Positions 8,725-16,881 are shown, counted from the stretch's first letter. The stretch is DNA of 64,000 nt from an uncultured Clostridia bacterium (GCA_947629335.1 CANRDI010000008.1:1-64000), one strand, 5' to 3'. Program-made: numbers and translations. The notes: generated by a model from the sequence alone, not told the origin.

Positions 8725-9452
8725 GAGTAAGAGAAATACTGCCTTATCTTGTATACAAAGAGCAAAGCTCGCTTGATTTTGGGCTTGTTATTGCACAAAA
8801 AAACTCGTATATAGGAGCGCAGAGAGATGTAACTTATACAAGCGTTCCGGGGCGGGACGGCGACCTGATTATTGACAACGGGCGGTATAAAAATACAAAC
8901 GTTAAATACAAGCTCTCGCTTATCAACCGCAAGCCTTATAATTTCGGCGACCTTTCAAGGCTGATAAAAGTCTGGCTGTTAGCTGAGCAAGGATATTTTA
9001 AGCTCTGGGATTTATACGACGAGAGATATTTCAGGCTTGCGTCCTACTCAAACGAGGCAAATATTGAGCAGGAATTAAAGCAGGTCGGAACGCTGTCGCT
9101 CACGTTTAACGCGAAGCCTTTTAAATACTCGTTTGAGGGGCAGAAGCCTGTTATAATTGATAAACCTCAGGCTCTGTACAATGCCGAAGCGTTTCCGTCT
9201 AAACCGTATATAAAAATCACGGGAAGCGGGGATATAACGCTTAATATAAACAATGACAAGTTTGATTTTAAGGGCGTTGACGAGTTTATCGAAATCGACA
9301 GCGAGATAATGAACGCATTTAAGGGAACCGAGCCGCAGAACGGGAAAATGTCGGCGGACGGGTTTCCTGCCTTATATTCGGGCGACAACAATATATCATG
9401 GAGCGGAGACGTGGAAAGGCTCGAAATAATTCCGAGGTGGTGCAGCTTATGA
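8721..9452 (+). CDS. Distal tail protein (Dit)
   Basis: A 243-residue protein of the siphovirus tail family that forms the hub ring joining the tube to the baseplate. The N-terminal region (DFGLVIAQKNSYIGAQRD, then VPGRDGDL) is typical of Dit, in which a strand pair is followed by the PGRDGxL turn. The C-terminal half is a galectin-like beta domain (SKPYIKITGSGDITLNIN). The start is GTG 8721, overlapping the tape measure stop, after a GGAAAGGGG motif. Tal follows with overlap, so both are translated together. Confidence 0.85.
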   Translation: MRVREILPYLVYKEQSSLDFGLVIAQKNSYIGAQRDVTYTSVPGRDGDLIIDNGRYKNTNVKYKLSLINRKPYNFGDLSRLIKVWLLAEQGYFKLWDLYDERYFRLASYSNEANIEQELKQVGTLSLTFNAKPFKYSFEGQKPVIIDKPQALYNAEAFPSKPYIKITGSGDITLNINNDKFDFKGVDEFIEIDSEIMNAFKGTEPQNGKMSADGFPALYSGDNNISWSGDVERLEIIPRWCSL

Positions 9453-11725
9453 TCCCGATATTATATGCCAAAAACACGGAAGATTTTGACAACAACGGAA
9501 TAGGCGTGCTGACGGAAACGGTAAAAGCGACGGTCACGGAAGAAAGAAACGGGAGCTTTGAGCTGTCGTTTCAATATCCGATTTCGGGGCGGTGGTTTAA
9601 TCAGATTGAAGACGGCTGTATTATAAAAGCAAAGTCCAACGAAACGGGCGCGGCGCAATTATTCCGCATTTACAAGAGTTCCAAACCGCTTAAAGGCATT
9701 GTGACATACTCGGCGGAGCATATAAGCTATGATTTAAGCGGGCTTGTATTGGCGGGATTTTCTGCGGAAAATGTAAATGCGCAGGAAGCGATTGAAAAAG
9801 CCCTCGAAGAAACGCCGCTTAGTCATAAGTTTACTGCTTTTTCCGATATTACCACCAAAAACAAGACGGCGGTAACAGCTCCCTGCACTGTACGGCAACT
9901 GTTGGGCGGGATAAGCGGCTCAATTTTGGACGTATGGGGCGGAGAATATGAGTTTGATAACTACACAATTAAGCTGTTAAAGCAAAGAGGAAAGGACGCG
10001 GGAGTATGCATAGAGTACGGCAAGAACCTAATGGACATAAAGCAGGACACAAGCACGGAAGAATGTTATACCCATGTAATGCCGTATGCGGTGTGGAACC
10101 ACGACGACGGCACAGGTACATATACAGACGAGTATATATACCTTCCCGAAATTATACTCCCACTCAGAACGTCGGGGGATATGGGCGCACAAAAGGCTTA
10201 TATCTATGATTTTTCCGACAAATTCGGAATGGAAGAAACGCCGACCGCCGAGAAATTAAGGGCATTTGCGCAGGAATATGTAAAAACGACGGAGCGCGGC
10301 ACGATACCGAAAATAAGTATAACGGTATCTTTTGTACAGCTCTGGCAGACCGAGGAATATAAAAACGTCGCTCCCCTCGAAAGAGTGAGCCTTTGCGATA
10401 CGGTCAATATAAGATACGAAAAACTCGGAATTCTGGCGAAAGCAAAGGTAATTAAGACGATTTACGACGTTTTAAGGGAAAAATACGACAAAATAGAGTT
10501 AGGTGACGTAAGAAGCTCTTTTGCGGCGCAGGCGGCGCAACAGGCGCAGGAAGTTGAAGAACTCAAAGAACAAATCAAGACGGAGCAGACAAAGACCAAC
10601 AATGCAGTAAGAGAGCTTAAACAAGAGTTTACAGCGGCAGACGGAAAGCTGTTAAGTACAATAACGGAAACGCTGAAAAACTACTCTACGCTTGAAGAAA
10701 CAAGATCGACGATAAAGCAGACCTCGGACAACATAATGCTTGAAGTAAACAAAAAAGTAAACGACAGCGACCTCGGAACTAAAATCGAGCAGAACTATGA
10801 AGCGGTAAAAATAGCGTGGAATAATATATCAAACTATGTAGAATTTTCGGGCGGCGCGCTTAAAATCTACGAAAGCGCATTTACAAAGCAGTTACTCATG
10901 GAAATGACGAGTACGGGAGCCTGGTACTACAATGACGGTGTGACAATCGGAAAGATAGGCACGAACCACTGGGACGACGACGACACTTTCAGAGGGCTTG
11001 TTTTTGACCTCGAAGATGAAGCTGACTACATGACATGGGCGGCAAGGCTTAAACCCGACGACCCCGCATATACCGTAAGATTTTCATATTACGCGAACAA
11101 CCGAAAATATACTCAGGGGCTGCATTTTAGCTGTCAGACGTATTTTTTGAACGGGGTTACGACAACATCGCTGCTTAACTGCTATGATAATATTGACCTG
11201 CACGACAGCTCGATACTTAATCAATCGGACGCAAGACTTAAAGAAAACATCGAGGACACGGGAATTAACGCGCTCGATATTATCAAGGGAATTGAGCTTA
11301 AATCGTTTGACTGGATAGAGAGCGGAAAGCACGAAGATATAGGGTTTATAGCGCAGCAAGTACAGGAAATCCTGCCCGAACTTGTGGACGAGAACGCGGA
11401 CACGGGGCGGCTTTCCGTAAAATCCGACAAGTTTATTCCGTACCTTGTAAAAGCTGTGCAGGAGCTGGCGCAAATGCAAAGCGGCGAAGCTCAGGCGACT
11501 GCAACCATAGCTACTACAGCAGCTACAGCAAGGAAGCGGAAAAAAGCGAAATGGAAGGACAATTACACAAAAGAAGAAAAGCGGCAATTTGTCGAGCAAA
11601 ACAAGCCGCCGAAACTACCGACAGAACCGATAACTTTTTTGAGAAAGGAAAAAGAAGATGAACAACAAAATACCGCTGTGTCTGGCTCTGGAAAATGCGA
11701 AGGGAGAGCTGTTCCGCTCGCTTAA
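9449..11725 (+). CDS. Tail-associated protein (Tal) with C-terminal peptidase S74 chaperone domain
   Basis: 758 residues. The N-terminal 370 residues are the prophage tail/endopeptidase-like hub domain at the tail tip (YSAEHISYDLSGL is a characteristic segment). A coiled coil follows (residues about 365-450), then a beta-rich segment and, from about residue 590, an intramolecular chaperone domain with SDARLKENI and IGFIAQQVQ, as in tail spikes that cleave themselves after trimer folding (Ser of SDARLKENI, about residue 592, is the expected nucleophile). The tail beyond is low complexity. The start is ATG 9449 (ATGA overlap with Dit), preceded by GAGGTGG. An in-frame start at 9398 lies inside Dit and is not used. 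Confidence 0.85.
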   Translation: MIPILYAKNTEDFDNNGIGVLTETVKATVTEERNGSFELSFQYPISGRWFNQIEDGCIIKAKSNETGAAQLFRIYKSSKPLKGIVTYSAEHISYDLSGLVLAGFSAENVNAQEAIEKALEETPLSHKFTAFSDITTKNKTAVTAPCTVRQLLGGISGSILDVWGGEYEFDNYTIKLLKQRGKDAGVCIEYGKNLMDIKQDTSTEECYTHVMPYAVWNHDDGTGTYTDEYIYLPEIILPLRTSGDMGAQKAYIYDFSDKFGMEETPTAEKLRAFAQEYVKTTERGTIPKISITVSFVQLWQTEEYKNVAPLERVSLCDTVNIRYEKLGILAKAKVIKTIYDVLREKYDKIELGDVRSSFAAQAAQQAQEVEELKEQIKTEQTKTNNAVRELKQEFTAADGKLLSTITETLKNYSTLEETRSTIKQTSDNIMLEVNKKVNDSDLGTKIEQNYEAVKIAWNNISNYVEFSGGALKIYESAFTKQLLMEMTSTGAWYYNDGVTIGKIGTNHWDDDDTFRGLVFDLEDEADYMTWAARLKPDDPAYTVRFSYYANNRKYTQGLHFSCQTYFLNGVTTTSLLNCYDNIDLHDSSILNQSDARLKENIEDTGINALDIIKGIELKSFDWIESGKHEDIGFIAQQVQEILPELVDENADTGRLSVKSDKFIPYLVKAVQELAQMQSGEAQATATIATTAATARKRKKAKWKDNYTKEEKRQFVEQNKPPKLPTEPITFLRKEKEDEQQNTAVSGSGKCEGRAVPLA

Positions 11726-11882
11726 TAAGATTTTAAGCGAGACGGGACTGCCCGCATATCTCTGCGAGGGGATTTTAGAAGAACTGTTAGCGGAAGTCAG
11801 AAAACAAAAGTGCTTTGAGATAATCAACGAAATCAACGCGGCAAAAGCCGCGAAAACCGAAAGCGAGGACGAAAATCAATGA
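11658..11882 (+). CDS. Small phage protein between Tal and receptor-binding protein
   Basis: A 74-residue, mostly helical, acidic protein. It begins inside the end of the Tal gene in another frame (after GAAAGGAAAAAGAAG) and its last bases overlap the start of the next gene, so it is placed for coupled translation. Similar small proteins are common at this point in phages of gut Firmicutes, but I know of no assigned function. Its length, good ribosome binding site and position support it being real. It may be a baseplate assembly factor, which is speculation. Confidence 0.6.
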   Translation: MNNKIPLCLALENAKGELFRSLNKILSETGLPAYLCEGILEELLAEVRKQKCFEIINEINAAKAAKTESEDENQ

Positions 11883-14296
11883 AAATTTTAAGCAACATCT
11901 CTCTTGATTTTGCGAGGAATACAATGCCGATAACGCTTTTTGCAAAGCAATTTGACAACGACACGCGCGAAATCGTGATAACGCCGCTTGACAGAGGGCA
12001 GCCGTATATCCTCGAGGACGGAATAACGGCGCGCTTGCAAATAAAAAAGCCCGACGACACGCAGGTGATAAATGACGCGGCAATAGCAGGCGGGAAAATT
12101 ACCGCCGAGCTTACGCAGCAGGCTTTAGCGGCGTCGGGGCTTGCAACTGCGGAAATAGGCTTATACAAGGGAGAAACTCTCCTCACTTCTCAGACGTTTT
12201 ATATCGACATAATGCCCGCGGCATACGACCCCGAAAAAGTGGAAAGCACCGACGAATATAACTCTCTTTTGCAGGCAACGGCGGCGGCGGAAAAAGCGAC
12301 GGCAGAAGCGGAAAAATGGAAAAATGTCACCGCTGATATAGAAGCGGTAGCTCCCGAAAGCGATCCCGAAATAACTCTTTCCGACACCGAGGACGGAAAA
12401 CATTTTGATTTTAAGATTCCGCGCGGGCAAAAGGGCGACAAAGGCGAACAAGGCGAACAGGGCGCGAAAGGCGACAAGGGAGAAAAAGGCGACAAGGGCG
12501 ACCCCGGCGAGGGAGTAAGCATTGTCCAGACCACAGGCGACAGCACAGAGGACGTGATGTCTCAAAAAGCCGTGACTGACGCGCTGAACGAGCATAAGGG
12601 CGTAAATGTTGTCCAGACCACGGGCGACAGCGAAACGGACGTAATGTCGCAGAAAGCCGTTACCGAAGCATTGAAAAGCGGCGGCGGCGGAACGAGTATA
12701 AATGTTGTGCAGGAAACAGGCGACAGCACAGAGGACGTTATGTCGCAAAATGCCGTAACGGTCGCTATTAAAGCGTCGCACGGGTCGGGAAATGTAATAA
12801 CCGAAAGCGTAAACGCGCACGCGGACGGGCAGGAAAATACCATAGATACATCAGACTATGCGACGGCACACGGGCATAAAAACTCCCTTGACGGGTCGGC
12901 AGGCGGCACGGCAATGGGCGAGCAAAACCAAGTGAATGGAAGTGCGGCAGGCACGGCGGTAGGCTCTCAGAATACTGTTGCGTCGTCTGATTATGCGATA
13001 GCGGGCGGGTATAAAAATGCCGTTAATGGGTCGCAGGGAGGGGTTGCGCTGGGTGAAAACAATCAGCTCTCCCAAGGGCAAAACGGCGTGAGTATCGGAA
13101 GCGGGAACGTTATCGGCGGCACGCCAAAGGGTATGACAATCGGCGACAGCAACAAAATTTTCGGCGGAGAAAACAGCTTTGCAATTGGAACGGGAAACAC
13201 CATAAACGGCAGCTATCGCGCGTTTTGTATCGGCGACGGGAATACCATAACAAACAGCGCTGAAACCTACTGTATAGGAAATTACCAGCAAGTTAAATCG
13301 ACGTCTGCGGGGAATAATGCTTATACGCTTGTGGCAGGCTCGACCAACGTCGTAAATTTTACGAGCGGCAGCGGAAACGCGATTTTCGGGGTCAGCAATC
13401 AATTTGCGGGCGCAACTGACATTCCGGGCGTACTTGCAAGAAATCTGATTTTCGGCGGGTACAACAGGGGAAATCGAGATATACAGGACAGCTTTATAGG
13501 AGGCAACAACAACACGCCCGACACCATAAACAAAACAATGATATTTGGGTATAACAATGATGCATACAAAGCCGACAACTGCGTATTTTTGGGCACGTCA
13601 AACAGCTTGAATAATGGCGCAAACGTATTTATGATTGGAACAGGTAATACGGGGGGAAATGCTTTCGGTGGGGAAGCCAAGGTGCTTGTGGGAAATCATC
13701 TTACAGCCCCCCTTGCAACTGTCGGTCCATATGTTGTGATTGGGAAATATAATAAGGCTTTTAGTTCTTGCGTTTTTGTAATAGGAGACGGCACAAGCTC
13801 CGAGCCACACAATATTATGCTTGTGACTAATGATCGCAAGGTTATTATAAACGGCGATCTGGAGATTAACGGCAACTTATACGGCACGGACACAAGCGGC
13901 ACAACGACGTTTATTTCGGCAAAATGCGCTGAGGGAACTGTAACCGTGACCGAAACGTCGGGGCATGGAGATAAAAACAGCACTTTTGACGCGACAGGAA
14001 GTATAACGCTGTATGACGGAGAGAACAAAGGAAACGGCTATCAATGGTATCTTGGGTGGACAACTGCCGCGCAGGAAAATCCGCCTGCTATCAGAGGGTT
14101 TATCACAAAGGGCGGCACAAAATTTGTTTTCGGCGACGTGATAAGTCCAATAGGAACGCCCGTTGACATTAAGGACAGTGCGGGAGAAACGCTCGGAACG
14201 GTAGTAATTGACGAGGAATACAACTTAACAATAACGCTTGAGGGCGCGGACGACACGTTCGAGGCGACGGGATTTATTACTTCGTTCAGACAATAA
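11879..14296 (+). CDS. Baseplate/receptor-binding protein: BppU N-terminus, collagen-like stalk, YadA-type head repeats
   Basis: 805 residues in clear modules. Residues 1-125 match the BppU N-terminal baseplate domain (opening LSNISLDFARNTMPITLFAKQ). Residues about 182-210 are collagen-like Gly-X-Y triplets (GDKGEQGEQGAKGDKGEKG). Three repeats of about 25 residues follow, each with VVQTTGDS-type and DVMSQKAVT motifs. Residues about 300-560 are left-handed beta-roll repeats of the trimeric adhesin head type (AIGTGNTI, ALGENNQL, CIGDGNTI). The C-terminal 250 residues are beta-rich and likely bind the host surface. The protein is expected to be a trimeric fibre. The start overlaps the previous gene. 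Confidence 0.82.
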   Translation: MKILSNISLDFARNTMPITLFAKQFDNDTREIVITPLDRGQPYILEDGITARLQIKKPDDTQVINDAAIAGGKITAELTQQALAASGLATAEIGLYKGETLLTSQTFYIDIMPAAYDPEKVESTDEYNSLLQATAAAEKATAEAEKWKNVTADIEAVAPESDPEITLSDTEDGKHFDFKIPRGQKGDKGEQGEQGAKGDKGEKGDKGDPGEGVSIVQTTGDSTEDVMSQKAVTDALNEHKGVNVVQTTGDSETDVMSQKAVTEALKSGGGGTSINVVQETGDSTEDVMSQNAVTVAIKASHGSGNVITESVNAHADGQENTIDTSDYATAHGHKNSLDGSAGGTAMGEQNQVNGSAAGTAVGSQNTVASSDYAIAGGYKNAVNGSQGGVALGENNQLSQGQNGVSIGSGNVIGGTPKGMTIGDSNKIFGGENSFAIGTGNTINGSYRAFCIGDGNTITNSAETYCIGNYQQVKSTSAGNNAYTLVAGSTNVVNFTSGSGNAIFGVSNQFAGATDIPGVLARNLIFGGYNRGNRDIQDSFIGGNNNTPDTINKTMIFGYNNDAYKADNCVFLGTSNSLNNGANVFMIGTGNTGGNAFGGEAKVLVGNHLTAPLATVGPYVVIGKYNKAFSSCVFVIGDGTSSEPHNIMLVTNDRKVIINGDLEINGNLYGTDTSGTTTFISAKCAEGTVTVTETSGHGDKNSTFDATGSITLYDGENKGNGYQWYLGWTTAAQENPPAIRGFITKGGTKFVFGDVISPIGTPVDIKDSAGETLGTVVIDEEYNLTITLEGADDTFEATGFITSFRQ
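12518..12781 (+). repeat. Three tandem fibre repeats within the receptor-binding gene
   Basis: The DNA encodes three related units, each with a VQ(T/E)TGDS motif followed by DVMSQ(K/N)AVT. The first two have the same spacing, and the third is separated by a Gly-rich insert. They link the collagen-like stalk to the beta-roll head. Such repeats are frequent in phage fibres and are sites of recombination. Confidence 0.8.
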
Positions 14297-14309
14297 AGAG
14301 GGTAAATAA

Positions 14310-14618
14310 ATGACAGAGGAATACATAACGAGAAACGAACACGATGAATTTTGCCGCAGGCTTGACGCCGAAAATGAACGGCAGAACAGCAGATTGACGG
14401 CACTTGAACAGCAAACGCACGAGATAAACAGCCTTGCAACATCTGTTGAAAAGCTCGCATTAAATATGCAGAATATGCTTGAAGAGCAAACAAGGCAAGG
14501 AAAGCGATTGACTGATCTTGAAAGCCGCGACGGGGAAAAATGGAGGAATGTAGTGGGTTATATTACAACGGCAATAATATCTCTAATTCTGGGATATTTG
14601 GGAAATTTAATTTTCTAA
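14310..14618 (+). CDS. XhlA-like lysis accessory protein (coiled coil plus C-terminal membrane helix)
   Basis: A 102-residue protein with a long amphipathic coiled coil (residues 5-75, heptads around LTALEQQTHEINSLATSVEKL) and one C-terminal membrane segment (about residues 83-100, YITTAIISLILGYLGNLIF). This architecture fits haemolysin XhlA-type proteins found next to holins in Bacillus and clostridial phages, where they help membrane lysis. It lies just before the holin and after the receptor-binding gene. AGAGGGTAAATA precedes ATG 14310. Confidence 0.75.
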   Translation: MTEEYITRNEHDEFCRRLDAENERQNSRLTALEQQTHEINSLATSVEKLALNMQNMLEEQTRQGKRLTDLESRDGEKWRNVVGYITTAIISLILGYLGNLIF

Positions 14619-14630
14619 GGAGGAAATTAT

Positions 14631-14864
14631 ATGAAAATTGACTGGAAAAGAAAGCTGACAAGCCGTAAGTTGTGGATAGCTATTGCGGGATTTGTCGCAG
14701 GTTTGGTGATAATCTTCGGCGGGTCGCAGGAGAACGCGGACAAGATAAGCGGGGCTATACTGAGCGGCGCAGCGGTTGTCGGCTATATTCTCGGCGAGGG
14801 GCTGACGGACGCGGCGAACTGCAAGACGGAAAACAAGGGGGAGAATGAAGATGAAAACGTATAA
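14631..14864 (+). CDS. Phage holin
   Basis: A 77-residue membrane protein: a basic N-terminus (MKIDWKRKLTSRKLW), a first hydrophobic helix (about 14-30, IAIAGFVAGLVIIFGG), a short polar turn, a second hydrophobic helix (about 40-56) and a charged C-terminus. This two-helix layout is that of the SPP1/phi29-type holin families that form the pores releasing the endolysin. AAGGAGGAAAT is a strong ribosome binding site. The end overlaps the endolysin start. Confidence 0.85.
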   Translation: MKIDWKRKLTSRKLWIAIAGFVAGLVIIFGGSQENADKISGAILSGAAVVGYILGEGLTDAANCKTENKGENEDENV

Positions 14865-15711
14865 ACCGAGGCTCACGGCGGCAGATATGCCCGAAAATGA
14901 CAACAAGTACTACATACGCAAGGCGGACGGCGGAGTAAATCCGAGCATTAAAGGCAGTCCGACACACGCGCATTTGACGGTGCTGTCTAACTGCGTGGGG
15001 TGGGTTGTCGGGCGCAGTATGGAAATCTTGCAGACGGAAACGCCCGTATTTGCGCAATACAACGCCGAGGATTTTTACAGCACGACTAAGCTCGAAAAGG
15101 GGCAAGTGCCGAAAAACGGCTCTATTGCTTGTTGGTCGCAAGGAAAGACATGGAACGGAAACGACGGCGCGGGGCATGTTGCCGTGGTCGAGAAAGTGAT
15201 TTCCGATACCGAAATAATCACCTCTGAGAGTGCTTACGGCGGAATGAGCTTTTACACAAAAACTCGAAAGAAAGGCTCCGGGAACTGGGGCGCGGGGAGC
15301 AATTTTAAATTTTTGGGATTTATCTATCTTCCCGAAGAATGCGTTCCGGAAGATGAAACGGGCGGAGAATATCAATTGACAGTGAAAGGCATTACAAACA
15401 AGGCAGTTGCTGAAGATCTGCTCAAATATGTAAAAGACTGCGGATTTGAGGGAGAAATTAAAGAAATCAAGCCCGAACCGCCGACTGAACAGCCTGCCGA
15501 GCAGCCTACAGAACAAACGCTCAAAGTTGGCGACAAAGTAAAGCTCAGGCAGGGCGCAAAGGACTTGAACACAAAAGGCGGGTTTGCAGCTTGGGTGTAT
15601 AACTCTACACTGTATGTCAGAGAGATAAGCGGCGACAGAGTGATTATTTCTACGCAGAAGTCGGGAGCTGTTACGGGAGCGGTAAGTAAGGCTGATCTCG
15701 TGAAAGTGTGA
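14851..15711 (+). CDS. Endolysin: CHAP amidase/endopeptidase with C-terminal SH3-like domain
   Basis: A 286-residue cell wall hydrolase with an N-terminal CHAP domain. The catalytic Cys is Cys48 in LSNCVGWV and His is His109 in GAGHVAVVEKV, followed by SESAYGG. A linker domain (YQLTVKGITNKAVAEDLL) resembles a small ferredoxin-like repeat, then a Pro/Glu/Gln-rich hinge and a C-terminal SH3-like wall-binding domain beginning LKVGDKVKLRQG. The start is ATG 14851, with GGGGGAGAA upstream. An ATG at 14845 is also possible. There is no signal peptide, as expected for a holin-dependent lysin. Confidence 0.9.
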   Translation: MKTYKPRLTAADMPENDNKYYIRKADGGVNPSIKGSPTHAHLTVLSNCVGWVVGRSMEILQTETPVFAQYNAEDFYSTTKLEKGQVPKNGSIACWSQGKTWNGNDGAGHVAVVEKVISDTEIITSESAYGGMSFYTKTRKKGSGNWGAGSNFKFLGFIYLPEECVPEDETGGEYQLTVKGITNKAVAEDLLKYVKDCGFEGEIKEIKPEPPTEQPAEQPTEQTLKVGDKVKLRQGAKDLNTKGGFAAWVYNSTLYVREISGDRVIISTQKSGAVTGAVSKADLVKV

Positions 15712-15720
15712 AGTGATATT

Positions 15721-16257
15721 ATGGCGGAAGAACAAGGCTATAAGGTGACTTTTGTCGACAACTCGGACGAGATAAAAAAGGCTCTCGTGGGGCTGTCGAA
15801 AACCGCGCTCAGAGCGTCGGGGAAAGTTGTCCGAAAATATCTGCGGGAGAATATTCCCGTGCGCTCTAAACGCTTTAAAAACCACATCGGAACGTGGGTA
15901 AAAATCGACAATCAGACAGGGCAGCCGACCTTACAAATAGGCTTTTACGGGTGGCAGCGCGTAAAGAAAAAAGGAAAACTGCCCTCGCACGCGAACCCGC
16001 ACTGGATTGAGTTTGGCGTAGACCCGCACACCATAAGAACCAGAGCTGCGCCCGTAATGCGCTATAACGGGGATATTTTCGGCAGGACTGTAAACCACCC
16101 CGGAACGGGAGCAACGCACGTCCTGCGCGACACTGTACAAAATCACATCTCCGATATTCGGGCGGAGCAAGTGCAATATCTCAAAGAGATGTCAAAAAAG
16201 CTCGAAGAAGCAGGAAGAATAATCGACTGGGAAGCAGAATGCGAGGACGACGACTGA
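15721..16257 (+). CDS. HK97 gp10-like neck/tail protein, displaced to the end of the late operon
   Basis: A 178-residue protein with the features of the HK97 gp10 family: an N-terminal FVDNSDEIKKALVGLS helix, RKYLRENIPVRSKRFKNHIG, and the NHPGTGATHVLRDTV segment that corresponds to the HPGTKAQPFL-type motif of the family. This protein normally sits between head closure and tail terminator genes, about 11 kb to the left here. It follows the endolysin by ten bases and precedes the operon terminator. It could be a relocated neck gene or a homologue with a new role. The fold call is by motif and length only. Confidence 0.6.
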   Translation: MAEEQGYKVTFVDNSDEIKKALVGLSKTALRASGKVVRKYLRENIPVRSKRFKNHIGTWVKIDNQTGQPTLQIGFYGWQRVKKKGKLPSHANPHWIEFGVDPHTIRTRAAPVMRYNGDIFGRTVNHPGTGATHVLRDTVQNHISDIRAEQVQYLKEMSKKLEEAGRIIDWEAECEDDD

Positions 16258-16279
16258 TCTAATGTTGTAAATAATTACT

Positions 16280-16317
16280 AAAACGGCAAGCGGAGAATAT
16301 CTGCTTGCCGTTTTTTG
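16280..16317 (+). terminator. Rho-independent terminator of the prophage late operon
   Basis: A stem of AAACGGCAAGC paired with GCTTGCCGTTT and a ten-base loop, followed by a run of Ts, 23 bases after the last phage stop codon. Confidence 0.88.
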
Positions 16318-16377
16318 TTGTGCAGGAATATTTTTATCGCTCAAAAATCCTTTTGTTAAGAGGAAAATTTAGAGAAT

Positions 16378-16401
16378 TTCGTGTTGCATTTCGTGTTGCA
16401 T
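16378..16401 (+). repeat. Perfect tandem 12-base repeat TTCGTGTTGCAT x2, near the prophage right end
   Basis: Two adjacent identical copies at 16378-16389 and 16390-16401, between the phage terminator and the ssrA terminator. Short direct repeats inside the prophage end are what integrase arm-type sites look like. That role is an inference. Confidence 0.7.
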
Positions 16402-16475
16402 AATGCTCTAAAACGCCGTTTTTTTGATTGATTTTACACACTTGTGAACGAATTTTCGGACTTTTGGAAATAGAG

Positions 16476-16519
16476 AAAATCCGCACTGCTAAGCCGTTTG
16501 TGGCTACAATGCGGATTTT
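16476..16519 (-). terminator. Hairpin downstream of ssrA
   Basis: AAAATCCGCA at 16476-16485 pairs perfectly with TGCGGATTTT at 16510-16519, with an inner AGCC/GGCT pair. It lies 15 bases beyond the tmRNA 3' end and has short T runs on both strands, so it may end transcription from either side. Confidence 0.65.
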
Positions 16520-16533
16520 TAAGAAATTTGAAA

Positions 16534-16881
16534 TGGTGGAGCCGAGGGGAATTGAACCCCTGTCCGAAAACCCGTCCCCACGACCTTCTCCGAGCGCAGA
16601 CTGTCGTTTAAAATTCCCTTATCCGAGCGCCGACAGACAGGCTTTCGGATTTGGTAGTCTTTGGTACATCAACGGCTGCAAGACAACTCGCCGAAGACGT
16701 TCACTGCTGTCCGACGCCGAAGCTTTGCCCGCAGTAAAGCAAAGGTCGGCGGCAGCGCGCTTAGGCAGCTGCTAAAACGAGATCTTCGTCTGCGTTTAAA
16801 TTTAAGTTGCGCTTTAAGGTGCTTCGCCCGCACCGCTCGCTTATCGTGTATCAGAATCCCCGTCGAAGCCTTTACGACCCC
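16534..16881 (-). ncRNA. ssrA: Transfer-messenger RNA (tmRNA)
   Basis: Rescues stalled ribosomes and tags the nascent protein for proteolysis. On the minus strand the 5' end reads GGGGTCGTAAAGGCTTCGAC and the 3' end reads GGGGTTCAATTCCCC then CGGCTCCACCA, so the CCA is encoded. The acceptor stem GGGGUCG pairs with CGGCUCC over seven pairs. The length is 348 bases, normal for one-piece tmRNA. The tag reading frame ends ADEDLVLAAA with TAA at 16761-16763. The exact resume codon is uncertain (the frame is open further upstream through NLN). The prophage lies immediately beyond the 3' end. Confidence 0.97.

Larger units (their letters stand above)
1..16533 (+). mobile_element. Prophage, late (structural and lysis) half, integrated next to ssrA
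   Basis: An unbroken plus-strand series of phage genes runs from a terminase fragment at the left edge to a terminator at 16280-16317, in the order packaging, head, connector, tail, receptor binding, lysis. The capsid set (portal, U35 protease, HK97 capsid) and the tail set (tape measure, Dit, Tal, BppU) indicate a siphovirus of Gram-positive hosts. No integrase, repressor or replication gene is visible, so those must lie left of the window if the element is complete. The right boundary is set at the 3' end of the tmRNA gene (16534) by inference from known integrase preferences. The exact attachment core cannot be fixed without the other end. Confidence 0.88.

Noticed and set aside
14755-15885. 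A 376-residue minus-strand open frame across the lysis genes
   Set aside because: It is antisense to the endolysin and the gp10-like gene. There is no ribosome binding site, and the composition is rich in Arg, Phe and His.
16597-16606. The 10-mer CAGACTGTCG inside ssrA, identical to the end of the element at 50823
   Set aside because: It is part of the conserved tmRNA and has no inverted partner at a matching distance. It is taken as coincidence.
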